Shown here piece after piece: positions 45,113 to 57,103 of a stretch of 64,000 nucleotides of DNA (its first letter is position 1; each line of letters starts with the position of its first letter). The DNA comes from Thinopyrum elongatum (taxonomy: Eukaryota > Streptophyta > Magnoliopsida > Poales > Poaceae): assembly GCA_011799875.1 (NCBI GenBank), contig JAAAXO010000157.1, positions 1-64,000 on the forward strand, given 5' to 3'. A program made the translations under genes and the position numbers. The notes under the pieces were generated by a model. The model searched no databases. It was given only the letters and a program-made list of their open reading frames with translations, and had not been told where the DNA came from.

Positions 45113-46034
45113 TGATGAGGACATCAATACCATTGTTACACCCACAGCCCCTGCTGCTATACATACTAGACCAATTACTAGAGCTCGCGCACGCCAATTA
45201 AATTATCAGGTACTTTCGTTTCTTGGTAATGATTCTAATGTTCATGAGAATATGATGCTGCCTAAATTGGATACATTTGTTTTGCTTACAAATGAAGGGC
45301 CTAGCTTGGACAAGAAAGAGGAACCTTGGAGCAAGTTCAAGCATGGAGATGATGGCATGCGCAAGGGGAACAAGAACGGAGTTACAAGTGATGATTTCAG
45401 GACTTTGAAGCCACCATAATGAGTGCAGGAAGCCTTGGACGAAATATACAAGATGCCACTTCATAAATTTTGTCCAGAGGCTATTATAGGTGCTGCGTCA
45501 CCTTATTATTGGGCCAGGCCCATGTAATTTCGAAATACTTGAGTATAGGCTGTTTTTAGAGTCCGTATGTGTGGGGAAACAAGAGATAGGGTTGGTTTCG
45601 GACTCCTCCTTCAAGGGCCACGAAATCCCCTCCTCTTCCTCCATATATACAGCCCTTAGGGCACCGTTTAGACTTTGGGTTTTGTTTAGATTAAAAGTTC
45701 GCCATAGCTGCAACTTCACGTACTTCGTTTGTGTTCAATGACCAGACCAAGACGTCACAGAACCCTACCTTGATCAATAAAGCTTTCATCTTATATTCGC
45801 GATATCCAGATTGCAAATCTTAGTTTCTTGCTTGTTCTTCGTTTGCTTGCAGGAGATAGACCCTCGTGGTCAGGTTGATTGTGCTCCGGCGTGGTCAATA
45901 ACCTCTCGGAGTTGGTTTAGCGATTGCTAAGGCGCGACGTCCTCGCACGTTCGTAGTCGGATCGTCAAAGTCTACTCCACCAAAAACGATAGCTATCATC
46001 TCATCGAAAGATCGGGACACCCTCGCCTCTATCA
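45113..46034 (+). repeat. Complete direct Cereba-like LTR at the cluster's left edge
   Basis: It is 922 bp with both terminal sequences. It is followed by ATATGGTAGC, minus-strand leader sequence, not by a primer site. Confidence 0.92.
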
Positions 46035-46958
46035 ATATGGTAGCAAAAAGGGTCAGCAATAATCAATTCAGAGATGCAAAGTTGAATAAACGCTCAACGA
46101 CGGTACTGTGCTGGTCCTAGGCTAGACCGTACTAGAGACGCGAGCCTAGAACACTAACAAAATCACGGCGCGGCACATAAACAAGGGAAGAGCACACTCT
46201 AAAAAAAATTCTTTTTTTTTTGTGCTCTTTTTTTTTTGCGCTCCTTTTTTTTTTGCAAAAAAAATCACTATAATGGCGAGTGTTTCAAAACTCTTCCCAA
46301 GTCAAACTATCAGGATTGGCATGAAATTTTTTTTGACAAATTTTTTTTTCGGAAATCAGGGCAGCGACGACGAAAAAGTGCGACAAAAAATCACTATGAT
46401 GGCGAGTGTCTCAAAACGCTCCCTGGGAACTAAAAATAGGATAGGGAAAAAATATTTTTGACTGCCAAAATTTTGGCCTAAAAACTGCCCGGGGGTCTCC
46501 AGAATCCTACTCAGGCAAGGAAACACAAATCGGAAAATAGATGGGTCTCGAAAACAAATCTAATATAAAAAGAACTCGGATTGGTGGTGGATATATGGTG
46601 GTAGAATATGGCAGCGGTGATGGTATATGGCAGCGGTGGTAGGATATGGCAGCGGTGGTGGTATATGGCAGCGGTGGTGGTATATGGTGCGGCGGCGGCG
46701 TGACAAACTGTGACAGAACTCGAAACTCTAAGGACTAGACGCTAAGACCAGCAACTAGACACGACGATGCAACCGCAAATTCAACAAAGCAAAAACCCTA
46801 AAAAGATTATGCAAAGGCTCAGATTGGTTCGGATATGATGAACTAACCCTAATTTTTTTTTGGCTTTTTCGTGGACTGTAGGTATGAAGAACAGACTCGA
46901 TCTAAACTATGAAAAACTGTAAAATCTCACCGAGCAACCTGGAGCTCTGATACCACTT
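46035..46958 (-). repeat. Minus-strand Cereba-like leader fragment with primer site
   Basis: It reads from the primer site (46947-46956, TCTGATACCA on the plus strand) through the leader and stops at CTACCATAT, before the gag start. It contains the 34-bp direct repeats and about four units of a 19-bp minisatellite (46603-46690, GGCAGCGGTGGTGGTATAT). Its place behind an LTR that also ends a gag-pol shows a tandem arrangement of two minus-strand copies sharing one LTR. Confidence 0.85.
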
Positions 46959-47879
46959 GATAGAGGCGAGGGTGTCCCGATCTTTCGATGAGATGATAGC
47001 AATCGTTTTTGGTGGAGTAGACTTTGACGATCCGACTACGAACGTGCGAGGACGTCGCGCCTTAGCAATCGCTAAACCAACTCCGAGAGGTTATTGACCA
47101 TGCCGGAGCACAATCAACCTGACCACGAGGGTCTATCTCCTGCAAGCAAACGAAGAACAAGCAAGAAACTAAGATTTGCAATCTGGATATTGCGAATATA
47201 AGATGAAAGCTTTATTGATCAAGGTGGGGTTCTGTGACGTCTTGGTCTGGTCGTTGAACACAAACGAAGTACGCGAAGTTGCAGCTATGGCGAACTTTTA
47301 ATCTAAACAAAACCCAAAGTCTAAACGGTGCCCTAAGGGCTGTATATATGGAGGAAGAGGAGGGGATTTCGTGGCCCTTGAAGGAGGGGTCCGAAACCAA
47401 CCCTATCTCTTGTTTCCCCACACATACGGACTCTAAAAACAGCCTATACTCAAGTATTTTGAAATTACATGGGCCTGGCCCAATAATAAGGTGACGCAGC
47501 ACCTATAATAGCCTCAGGACGAAATTTATGAAGTGACATCTTGTATATTTCGTCCAAGGCTTCCTGCACTCATTATGGTGGCTTCAAAGTCCTGAAATCA
47601 TCACTTGTAACTCCGTTCTTGTTCCCCTTGTGCATGCCATCATCTCCATGCTTGAACTTGCTCCAAGGTTCCTCTTTCTTGTCCAAGCTAGGCCCTTCAT
47701 TTGTAAGCAAAACAAATGTATCCAATTTAGGCAGCATCATATTCTCATGAACTTTAGAATCATTACCAAGAAACGAAAGTACCTGATATTTTAATTGGCG
47801 TTCGCGAGCTCTAGTAATTGGTCCAGTATGTATAGAAGCAGGGGTTGTGGGTGTAACAATGGTATTGATGTCCTCATCA
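46959..47879 (-). repeat. 3' LTR of the minus-strand gag-pol copy, shared with the adjacent leader
   Basis: It is a complete 921-bp LTR. On its right is the polypurine tract (47880-47892, TCCTCCCCTTCTT on the plus strand), on its left an inverted primer site, so it serves as 3' LTR of one copy and 5' LTR of another. Confidence 0.92.
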
Positions 47880-50800
47880 TCCTCCCCTTCTTGAAATGAA
47901 GTCGTCCTCGACGGAAGCTCATCTTCCTCACCCAAATAAGGCTTCAGATCTGCAATGTTAAAAGTGGGACTAACCCCAAAATCTGCAGGCAGCTCAAGTT
48001 TATATGCATTATCATTTATTTTCTCTAACACCTTAAAAGGACCATCAGTACGTGGCATTAGCTTTGATTTGCGCAAATCAGGAAATCTATCCTTACGCAA
48101 ATGTAACCAAACAAGATCTCCAGGTGCAAACACAACATGTTTTCTACCCTTATCTCCAGCAAGTTTATATTTAGCATTCATACGCTCAATGTTCTCCTTA
48201 GTTAACTCATGCATTTTTAAGATCAATTCAACACGTTGTTTAGCATCAAAATTAACCTTCTCCGAAGATGGAAGAGGCATCAAATCAATTGGTGCACGAG
48301 GAAGGAAACCATACACAATTTCAAAAGGACACATCTTAGTAGTAGAATGCAATGAACGATTATAAGCAAATTCAATATGAGGCAAGCATTCTTCCCACAT
48401 TTTCTTGTTATTCTTCAAAACAGCCCTAAGCATAGTAGACAATGTTCTATTGACTACTTCAGTTTGTCCATCAGTTTGGGGGTGACATGTAGTACTAAAA
48501 AGCAGTTTAGTCCCCAACTTAGCCCATAAACATCTCCAAAAGTGGCTAAGAAATTTAGTATCACGATCTGAAACAATAGTATTTGGCACACCATGCAAGC
48601 GTATAATTTCACGAAAGAACAAATCAGCAACATTAACAGCATCATCGCTTTTATGACATGGTATAAAGTGTGCCATTTTCGAGAACCTATCCACGACAAC
48701 AAATATGCTATCCCTCCCCTTCTTTGTTCGAGGTAAACCTAAAACAAAGTCCATAGATATATCCTCCCAAGGAACACTAGGTACAGGCAAAGGCATATAT
48801 AAACCATGAGGATTGAGTCGTGACTTAGCTTTTTGACATGTAGTGCAGCGAGCAACAAAACGCTCAACATCCCGTCTCATCTTTGGCCAAAAGAAATGTG
48901 TAGCAAGTATATCCTCTGTCTTCTTCACGCCAAAGTGTCCCATTAATCCTCCTCCATGCGCCTCCTGCAACAACAAAAGACGAACGGAGCAAGCTGGAAT
49001 GCATAGCTTGTTAGCACGAAACACAAATCCATCGTTAACGACGAACTTGTTCCATGTTCTCCCTTCCTTACAATTCTGCAATACATCTTTAAATTCAGCA
49101 TCATGCACATATTGATCTTTGATGGTCTCCAAACCAAATATTTTAAAGTCAAGTTGTGAAAGCATAGTATAACGACGAGACAATGCATCAGCAATAACAT
49201 TTTCTTTACCCTTCTTGTGTTTAATGACATAAGGGAAAGTCTCAATAAATCCAACCCATTTAGCATGTCTACGGTTCAGTTTTGCTTGACTTTTAATGTG
49301 TTTCAAAGATTCATGATCAGAATGTATAACAAATTCTTTGGGCCATAAATAATGTTGCCATGTTTCTAAGGTCCGAACAAGAGCATATAATTCTTTATCA
49401 TAAGTAGAATAGTTCAGACTAGGCCCACTCAATTTTTCAGAAAAGTATGCAACAGGTTTGCCATCTTGTAATAAAACACCTCCTAATCCAATTCCACTAG
49501 CATCACATTCAAGCTCAAAAGTCTTATTAAAATCAGGAAGTTGGAGTAAAGGAGCATGTGTCAACTTATCTTTCAATACCGTGAAGGCTTCTTCCTGTGA
49601 GGTACCCCAAACAAAAGGCACATCCTTCTTTGTAAGCTCATTGAGAGGTGCAGCAATGGTGCTGAAATCTCTCACAAAACGCCTATAGAAACCAGCGAGT
49701 GCAAGAAAACTCCTCACTTGAGTGACCGTTTTGGGCTGTGGCCAACTCTCAATAGCTTCAATCTTGGCTTTATCAACTTCAATTCCCTGTGGAGTAACAA
49801 CATAGCCAAGAAAAGATACTCGGTCGGTGCAAAAGGTGCACTTCCCAAGGTTACCAAACAAACGTGCATCACGTAAAGCAATAAAAACAGCACGTAAATG
49901 TTCCAAATGTTCCTCCAAAGATCTGCTATAAATCAGTATATCATCAAAATAGACTACCACAAATCGTCCAATGAAAGCACGTAAAACTTCGTTCATTAAT
50001 CTCATGAAAGTACTAGGTGCATTAGTTAACCCAAAAGGCATGACTAACCACTCATATAATCCAAACTTTGTTTTAAATGCTGTTTTCCATTCATCCCCCA
50101 ATTTCATACGAATTTGATGGTATCCACTACGCAAATCAACTTTGGAGAATATTGTAGAGCCACTCAATTCATCAAGCATATCATCTAGTCTAGGAATAGG
50201 ATGACGATAAAGAATAGTAATATTATTAATGCCTCTACAATCAACACACATACGCGATGTACCATCCTTTTTCGGCACTAGAATAATAGGAACAGCACAA
50301 GGACTAAGGGATTCGCGTATATAACCTTTGTCGAGCAACTCCTGTACTTGACGCATAATCTCCTTCGTCTCCTCTGGATTGGTACGGTATGGCGCACGGT
50401 TTGGCAACGAAGCACCGGGAATTAAGTCAATCTGATGCTCAATCCCGCGAATAGGTGGTAATCCCGGTGGCACGTCTTGTGGAAAGACGTCAGCGAACTC
50501 CTGCAAAATGTTAGTGACCGCAGGAGGCAAAGAGGAAGGCAAGTCCTCGAATGAAAATAACGCCTCTTTGCACACAAAAGCATAGCAAACAGAATTGCTG
50601 AAATCTAGATCATCAATATCAGATTTGGTGGCAAGTAAGCATGCACTTTTCAATTTAATTTCAGAAGCAACACTAGATGGTTTATTATTAGGCTTCATTT
50701 GTTGCTCAAATTCTTTTGCCACAATCTGATTTTCACTCTTATTTTTCTCCTGTTTTGCTTTACTAGCTCTATTAATATCATCTTTCAAAATAGAATCAGG

Positions 50801-52696
50801 AGTCATAGGAAGCAAAGTAATATGTTTATCCTTATGAACAAGAGTATACTGATTGTTTCTACCATGGTGTATAGAATTTTTATCAAATTGCCATGGTCTG
50901 CCAAGTAATAATGAACATGCTTGCATGGGTACCACATCACAATCAACATAATCAGCATATGTAGAGATACTAAAATGCACACGAACAGTACGTGTTACCT
51001 TAACCTTGCCGCTGTTGTTGAACCATTGGATATAGTAAGGATGTGGATGTGGTCTTGTGGTGAGAGATAGCTTCTCCACCATCTCCATGCTAGCCAAGTT
51101 GTTGCAGCTCCCTCCATCTATGATGACGCGAACAGAACGTTCCTTCACAACTCCCTTTGTATGGAACAAATTATGCCTCTGATTTTGCTCAGCTTGTGTG
51201 ACCTGCACACTCAAAACACGTTGAGCAACTAAACATTCATACCTGTCAGCGTCTTCAGGAGCCATGTATTGCGTCTCATGATCAGAATCATCTCCACCGT
51301 GTTCTTCACTTGTAATAAGAGCCAAAGTCTCCTTATCATAGTCACTAGCGGACTCATACCCACCATCCTCAGTAGCAATCATAACACGCGGAGATTGGCA
51401 TTCTCTCGCATAATGACCTCTTCCCTTACAACGACGACAAATAATATCATGTGTGTGCCCTGTTGATGCCATAGATGAAGAAGAGCTCTGGGCAGGCCCA
51501 GAAGGTGTACTCTTGGCAGATGGTGGTGGTGGTGCCTGTTTTCTTGTATCTCGGTTGGAATTGGCGGCTGAAGTCAGTGGTGCCGCAGTAGGACGTGTGG
51601 GAGTAGAGGAGGCAAGCGGTGTCCATGATGAAGATCGACCTGCAGAAAAATTAGTTCGCGCCAATGCCTGTCGATCCTGCACTTCACGTTCAGCTTTACA
51701 AGCAAGATGGAATAAACGAGTGATATTATTATACTCCTTATACTCTAGAATGGTCTGAATCTCTCTATTTAATCCACCCATGAAACGTGCAAGCATAGCT
51801 TCATTCTCCTCAACAATACCACATCTAATCATGCCAGTTTGTAATTCCTGATAATATTCTTCTACAGAATTTTTTCCTTGTCTTAAGCGCTGCAATTTTT
51901 GAAGTAATTCACGTTGATAATATGGTGGAACCCAACGAGTACGCATAGCAGTTTTCAAAGCAGCCCACGTAGCTGGAATAGGATATAATCTACAATGTTC
52001 AGACCACCATACACATGCAAAACTAGTGAAAGCACAAACAGCAGCAGCAACACGTCGTTCCTCGGGATATTGTAAACATGTAAAACGTTGTTCAGTTTCT
52101 AACTCCCAAGTAAGATATATGTCAGGAACATATCTACCCTCGAATAGTGGAATATTCAATTTTAATTTAGGAAGATGGTCATGATCTCGTACCTGAAGTG
52201 GTGGTGCAGACCTACCATTGCGATTATTTGCATGTGGACGACCTGGTGCTGGTGGTTGCACGTAGTTATGATTTTGATCAACCTCATCCTCATAATCGCC
52301 CGCGTAATCATCCTCCTCCTCGGCACCAGCAGCAGCAGGAGCAGGAGCCAAAGAAGCATCAACAGTAGGTACAGCAGCACCAGAAGTTTGGCCATCCTCA
52401 AGAGGAACACGCTTCGCTCGTCCGAACTGATTTGGAAGGGGGCGTTGTTGTTGTCGTTGCAGAGGTGCGACAGGTGCAGCCGGTGGTGGTTGGGGAAGAC
52501 GCGTGAGCAATTCATTAAACTTGTTATCCAGCTTTGTCTCGAACGACTTCTCCATGCCATCTATCTTCTCCATGGCCTCTTCAAATCTGTTTAGCACATC
52601 TCCCACCTGGCCACTCATCATTTGCTGAAATTTATCATGCAACTCCTTGTTCGTCATGTTCTCCCAGTCAATCTCGTCGGCTTGTGATCCTGCCAT
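47573..52696 (-). CDS. gag-pol: Intact Cereba/CRW-like Gag-Pol polyprotein (CRM-clade Ty3/Gypsy)
   Basis: One uninterrupted frame of 1707 residues starts at the conserved MAGSQADE start in AACCATGGC. In order: coiled, proline-rich N-terminus; Gag core at about 185-300; CCHC zinc knuckle at 420-433 ([14 protein letters not shown]); protease with IIDGGS around D527 and LLLGRPW at 596-602; reverse transcriptase from about 793 with YFDD at 916-919; RNase H with D1065 in ELECDASG; integrase HHCC (H1247, H1254, C1284, C1287) and catalytic D1316, D1377, E1413 with the expected 35-residue spacing. About 101 C-terminal residues ([10 protein letters not shown] onward) are encoded by the 3' LTR, as known for CRM elements, where this part is linked to centromere targeting. 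No chromodomain of the standard type is evident. All catalytic residues are present, but the 5' LTR is truncated. Confidence 0.93.
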   Translation of the reverse strand: MAGSQADEIDWENMTNKELHDKFQQMMSGQVGDVLNRFEEAMEKIDGMEKSFETKLDNKFNELLTRLPQPPPAAPVAPLQRQQQRPLPNQFGRAKRVPLEDGQTSGAAVPTVDASLAPAPAAAGAEEEDDYAGDYEDEVDQNHNYVQPPAPGRPHANNRNGRSAPPLQVRDHDHLPKLKLNIPLFEGRYVPDIYLTWELETEQRFTCLQYPEERRVAAAVCAFTSFACVWWSEHCRLYPIPATWAALKTAMRTRWVPPYYQRELLQKLQRLRQGKNSVEEYYQELQTGMIRCGIVEENEAMLARFMGGLNREIQTILEYKEYNNITRLFHLACKAEREVQDRQALARTNFSAGRSSSWTPLASSTPTRPTAAPLTSAANSNRDTRKQAPPPPSAKSTPSGPAQSSSSSMASTGHTHDIICRRCKGRGHYARECQSPRVMIATEDGGYESASDYDKETLALITSEEHGGDDSDHETQYMAPEDADRYECLVAQRVLSVQVTQAEQNQRHNLFHTKGVVKERSVRVIIDGGSCNNLASMEMVEKLSLTTRPHPHPYYIQWFNNSGKVKVTRTVRVHFSISTYADYVDCDVVPMQACSLLLGRPWQFDKNSIHHGRNNQYTLVHKDKHITLLPMTPDSILKDDINRASKAKQEKNKSENQIVAKEFEQQMKPNNKPSSVASEIKLKSACLLATKSDIDDLDFSNSVCYAFVCKEALFSFEDLPSSLPPAVTNILQEFADVFPQDVPPGLPPIRGIEHQIDLIPGASLPNRAPYRTNPEETKEIMRQVQELLDKGYIRESLSPCAVPIILVPKKDGTSRMCVDCRGINNITILYRHPIPRLDDMLDELSGSTIFSKVDLRSGYHQIRMKLGDEWKTAFKTKFGLYEWLVMPFGLTNAPSTFMRLMNEVLRAFIGRFVVVYFDDILIYSRSLEEHLEHLRAVFIALRDARLFGNLGKCTFCTDRVSFLGYVVTPQGIEVDKAKIEAIESWPQPKTVTQVRSFLALAGFYRRFVRDFSTIAAPLNELTKKDVPFVWGTSQEEAFTVLKDKLTHAPLLQLPDFNKTFELECDASGIGLGGVLLQDGKPVAYFSEKLSGPSLNYSTYDKELYALVRTLETWQHYLWPKEFVIHSDHESLKHIKSQAKLNRRHAKWVGFIETFPYVIKHKKGKENVIADALSRRYTMLSQLDFKIFGLETIKDQYVHDAEFKDVLQNCKEGRTWNKFVVNDGFVFRANKLCIPACSVRLLLLQEAHGGGLMGHFGVKKTEDILATHFFWPKMRRDVERFVARCTTCQKAKSRLNPHGLYMPLPVPSVPWEDISMDFVLGLPRTKKGRDSIFVVVDRFSKMAHFIPCHKSDDAVNVADLFFREIIRLHGVPNTIVSDRDTKFLSHFWRCLWAKLGTKLLFSTTCHPQTDGQTEVVNRTLSTMLRAVLKNNKKMWEECLPHIEFAYNRSLHSTTKMCPFEIVYGFLPRAPIDLMPLPSSEKVNFDAKQRVELILKMHELTKENIERMNAKYKLAGDKGRKHVVFAPGDLVWLHLRKDRFPDLRKSKLMPRTDGPFKVLEKINDNAYKLELPADFGVSPTFNIADLKPYLGEEDELPSRTTSFQEGEDDEDINTIVTPTTPASIHTGPITRARERQLKYQVLSFLGNDSKVHENMMLPKLDTFVLLTNEGPSLDKKEEPWSKFKHGDDGMHKGNKNGVTSDDFRTLKPP
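47880..47892 (-). other. Polypurine tract of the minus-strand copy
   Basis: AAGAAGGGGAGGA on the minus strand directly abuts the LTR and is identical to the tract of the Quinta-like copies. Confidence 0.85.
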
Positions 52697-53825
52697 GGTT
52701 AGCAGCAATAGAAACACACAAGAATATGATCCTATAGACTACTAGAAAGTGGGGGTGGTGTGGTGTGGTGTGGTGTCACAAATCCGTCAAGCAAATCTCA
52801 AATTCTTACCAGTTCTTACCCAGCAGCAGGTGGTGATCGGCAACCTTTGTAGTCAAAACTCTCAGAGCTTGGACAGAGCGATTGCCAGGTGGTGTCAAAC
52901 GCACGATGTAGATGTATGTGGAGCTGGGAAGGCTTATGATATGGTAGCAAAAAGGGTCAGCAATAATCAATTCAGAGATGCAATGTTGAATAAACTCTCA
53001 ACAACGGTACTGTGCTGGTCCTAGGCTAGACCGTGCTAGAGACGCGAGCCTAGAACACTAACAAAAATCACGGCGCTGCACGTAAACAAGGGAGGAGCAC
53101 ACTCTGAATATTTTTTTTTGCACTCTTTTTTCCTCTTTTTTTTTTTTGCTCCGCAACAATTTTTTTTCGAAAAAGTCTACAAATGGTCTAAAAACTGCCT
53201 AGCCAGAATTTTCCAGACTTAGTTTTTTTTTTTGAAACTGGAACTATTTTTCTTCTGCGGGTAGCACGAAAATTGGGGAATCCGACTTGTTCACGACTCG
53301 TAGTATCGCGTGATCTGGAACTCTAAAATAAAGGAATAAATACTGGACTCGGACTAGGACTGGTGGCAGAGATGAATATGGTGGAACTCGGACTGGTGAT
53401 GGTATATGACGGTAGTATATGTGGGCTCGGATTGGTGGTGGTATATGGAATCGGATCGGTGGTGGTATATGGACTCGGATCGGTGGTGGTATATGGACTC
53501 AGAGAAATAGCAGATAATCTGTGGTGGTATATGGTAGGGGCGATGATGATGGTGCGGCGGCGGCGTGACAACTTGTGAACAGAACTCGAAACTCTAAAGA
53601 ACTAGACGCTAAGACCAGCAACTTGACACGACGATGCAACCGCAAATTCAACAAAGCAAAAACCCTAAAAAGATTATGCAAAGGCTCAGATTGGTTCGGA
53701 TATGATGAACTAACCCTAAATTTTTTTTTTGGCTTTTTCCTGGACTGTAGGTATGAAGAACAGACTCGATCTAAACTACGAAAAACTGTAAATCTCACCG
53801 AGCAACCTGGGACTCTGATACCACT
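52697..53825 (-). repeat. Leader (5' untranslated region) of the intact minus-strand copy
   Basis: It stretches from the primer site (53814-53823) to the gag start and includes long A/T homopolymers and three perfectly phased 24-bp minisatellite units at 53429-53500 (motif GGATCGGTGGTGGTATATGG). The donor- and acceptor-like sites of the candidate intron are present near the gag start. Confidence 0.85.
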
Positions 53826-54161
53826 TGATAGAGGCGAGGGTGTCCCGATCTTTCGATGAGATGATAGCTATCGTTTTTGGTGGAGTAGACTTTGACGATC
53901 CGACTACGAACGTGCGAGGACGTCGCGCCTTAGCAATCGCTAAACCAACTCCGAGAGGTTATTGACCACGCCGGAGCACAATCAACCTGACCACGAGGGT
54001 CTATCTCCTGCAAGCAAACGAAGAACAAGCAAGAAACTAAGATTTGCAATCTGGATATTGCGAATATAAGATGAAAGCTTTATTGATCAAGGTGGGGTTT
54101 TGTTTAGATTAAAAGTTCGCCATAGCTGCAGCTTCGCGTACTTCGTTTGTGTTCAACGACC
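53826..54161. repeat. Truncated inverted LTR fused to a scrap of direct LTR
   Basis: The first 274 bp (53826-54099) are the U5 side of an inverted LTR, broken at GGTGGGGTT. From 54095 the text is direct LTR (GGGTTTTGTTTAGATT to GTTCAACGACC), 67 bp, overlapping by GGGTT. It then jumps into a T run of a minus-strand leader. This is what remains of the 5' LTR of the intact gag-pol copy, so that copy lacks its own promoter. Confidence 0.85.
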
Positions 54162-54762
54162 TTTTTTTTTTTGAAACTGGAACTATTTTTCTTCTGCGGG
54201 TAGCACGAAAATTGGGGAATCCGACTTGTTCACGACTCGTAGTATCGCGTGATCCGGAACTCTAAAATAAAGGAATAAATACTGGACTCGGACTAGGACT
54301 GGTGGCAGAGATGAATCTGGTGGAACTCGGACTGGTGATGGTATATGACGGTAGTATATGTGGGCTCGGATTGGTGGTGGTATATGGACTCGGATCGGTG
54401 GTGGTATATGGACTCGGATCGGTGGTGGTATATGGACTCAGAGAAATAGCAGATAAGCTGTGGTGGTAGATGGTAGGGGCGATGATGATGGTGCGGCGGC
54501 GGCGTGACAACTTGTGAACAGAACTCGAAACTCTAAAGAACTAGACGCTAAGACCAGCAACTTGACACGACGATGCAACCGCAAATTCAACAAAGCAAAA
54601 ACCCTAAAAAGATTATGCAAAGGCTCAGATTGGTTCGGATATGATGAACTAACCCTAATTTTTTTTTGGCTTTTTCCTCGACTGTAGGTATGAAGAACAG
54701 ACTCGATCTAAACTACGAAAAACTGTAAATCTCACCGAGCAACCTGGGAATCTGATACCACT
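54162..54762 (-). repeat. Second, near-identical copy of the minus-strand leader start
   Basis: It repeats 53221-53825 with only a few differences (for example GATCCGGAAC against GATCTGGAAC), including three 24-bp units at 54368-54439 and a primer site at 54751-54760. It is a local duplication or the start of another copy of the same subtype. Confidence 0.88.
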
Positions 54763-56611
54763 TGATAGAGGCGAGGGTGTCCCGATCTTTCGATGAGATG
54801 ATAGCTATCGTTTTTGGTGGAGTAGACTTTGACGATCCGACTACGAACGTGCGAGGACGTCGCGCCTTAGCAATCGCTAAACCAACTCCGAGAGGTTATT
54901 GACCATGCCGGAGCACAATCAACCTGACCACGAGGGTCTATCTCCTGCAAGCAAACGAAGAACAAGCAAGAAACTAAGATTTGCAATCTGGATATTGCGA
55001 ATATAAGATGAAAGCTTTATTGATCAAGGTGGGGTTCTGTGACGTCTTGGTCTGGTCGTTGAACACAAACGAAGTACGCGAAGTTGCAGCTATGGCGAAC
55101 TTTTAATCTAAACAAAACCCAAAGTCTAAACGGTGCCCTAAGGGCTGTATATATCTGATAGAGGCGAGGGTGTCCCGATCTTTCGATGAGATGATAGCTA
55201 TCATTTTTGGTGGAGTAGACTTTGACGATCCGACTACGAACGTGCGAGGACGTCGCGCCTTAGCAATCGCTAAACCAACTCCGAGAGGTTATTGACCACG
55301 CCGGAGCACAATCAACCTGACCACGAGGGTCTATCTCCTGCAAGCAAACGAAGAACAAGTAAGAAACTAAGATTTGCAATCTGGATATTGCGAATATAAG
55401 ATGAAAGCTTTATTGATCAAGGTAGGGTTCTGTGACGTCTTGGTCTGGTCGTTGAACACAAACGAAGTACGCGAAGTTGCAGCTATGGCGAACTTTTAAT
55501 CTAAACAAAACCCAAAGTCTAAACGGTGCCCTAAGGGCTGTATATATGGAGGAAGAGGAGGGGATTTCGTGGCCCTTGAAGGAGGGGTCCGAAACCAACC
55601 CTATCTCTTGTTTCCCCACATATACGGACTCTAAAAACAGCCTATACTCAAATATTTCGAAATTACATGGGCCTGGCCCAATAATAAGGTGACGCAGCAC
55701 CTATAATAGCCTCTGGACGAAATTTATGAAGTGACATCTTGTATATTTCGTCCAAGGCTTCCTGCACTCATTATGGTGGCTTCAAAGTTCTGAAATCATC
55801 ACTTGTAACTCCGTTCTTGTTCCCCTTGTGCATGCCATCATCTCCATGCTTGAACTTGCTCCAAGGTTCCTCTTTCTTGTCCAAGCTAGGCCCTTCATTT
55901 GTAAGCAAAACAAATGTATCCAATTTAGGCAGCATCATATTCTCATGAACTTTAGAATCATTACCAAGAAACGAAAGTACCTGATATTTTAATTGGCGTG
56001 CGCGAGCTCTAGTAATTGGTCCAGTATGTATAGAAGCAGGGGTTGTGGGTGTAACAATGGTATTGATGTCCTCATCAATATGGAGGAAGAGGAGGGGATT
56101 TCGTGGCCCTTGAAGGAGGGGTCCGAAACCAACCCTATCTCTTGTTTCCCCACACATACGGACTCTAAAAACAGCCTATACTCAAGTATTTCGAAATTAC
56201 ATGGGCCTAGCCCAATAATAAGGTGACGCAGCACCTATAATAGCCTCTGGACGAAATTTATGAAGTGACATCTTGTATATTTCGTCCAAGGCTTCCTGCA
56301 CTCATTATGGTGGCTTCAAAGTCCTGAAATCATCACTTGTAACTCCGTTCTTGTTCCCCTTGTGCATGCCATCATCTCCATGCTTGAACTTGCTCCAAGG
56401 TTCCTCTTTCTTGTCCAAGCTAGGCCCTTCATTTGTAAGCAAAACAAATGTATCCAATTTAGGCAGCATCATATTCTTATGAACTTTAGAATCATTACCA
56501 AGAAACGAAAGTACCTGATATTTTAATTGGCGTGCGCGAGCTCTAGTAATTGGTCCAGTATGTATAGAAGCAGGGGCTGTGGGTGTAACAATGGTATTGA
56601 TGTCCTCATCA
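54763..56611 (-). repeat. Inverted Cereba-like LTR split by another inverted LTR
   Basis: Pieces 54763-55155 and 56078-56611 rebuild one 922-bp LTR once a single copy of the flanking five bases is counted. The split lies at the TATA region (GGGCTGTATATAT). Its outer right end is followed by ATAGG and a truncated direct LTR. Confidence 0.88.
55156..56077 (-). repeat. Inverted solo LTR inserted into another LTR
   Basis: It is 922 bp complete, flanked by ATATC on the left and ATATG on the right, a target duplication with one difference. No internal sequence is present, so it is a solo LTR formed after insertion. Confidence 0.85.
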
Positions 56612-57103
56612 ATAGGCTGTTTTTAGAGTCCGTATGTGTGGGGAAATAAGAGATAGGGTTGGTTTCGGACCCCTCCTTCAAGGGCCAGGAAATCCCCCCC
56701 CCCTCTTCCTCCATATATACAGCCCTTAGGGCTCCGTTTAGACTTTGGGTTTTGTTTAGATTAAAAGTTCGCCATAGCCGCAACTTCGCGTACTTCGTTT
56801 GTGTTCAACGACCAGACCAAGACGTCACAGAACCCCACCTTGATCAATAAAGCTTTCATCTTATATTCGCAATATCCAGATTGCAAATCTTAGTTTCTTG
56901 CTTGTTCTTCGTTTGCTTGCAGGAAATAGACCCTCGTGGTCAGGTTGATCGTGCTCCGGCGTGGTTAATAACCTCTCGGAGTTGGTTTAGCGATTGCTAA
57001 GGCGCGACGTCCTCGCACGTTCGTAGTCGGATCGTCAAAGTCTACTCCACCAAAAATGATAGCCACCATCTCATCGAAAGACGGGACACCTCTGCCTCTA
57101 TCA
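56612..57103 (+). repeat. Truncated direct Cereba-like LTR at the cluster's right edge
   Basis: It begins at ATAGGCTGTTTTTAG and runs to the end GCCTCTATCA, followed by GGAAC. Its missing 5' part would lie beyond the inverted LTR that abuts it. Confidence 0.88.

Larger units (their letters stand above)
45113..57103. mobile_element. Compound Cereba-like cluster of direct, inverted and truncated copies
   Basis: Outer boundaries are direct-strand LTR ends flanked by GAAAC (45108-45112) and GGAAC (57104-57108), a target duplication with one changed base. Inside, in order: complete direct LTR, minus-strand leader fragment and primer site, inverted LTR, intact gag-pol on the minus strand, leader, truncated inverted LTR with a small direct LTR scrap, a duplicated leader, an inverted LTR split by another inverted LTR, and a truncated direct LTR. 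All parts are the same family. No single insertion explains the order, so repeated nesting followed by recombination is inferred. Confidence 0.8.
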
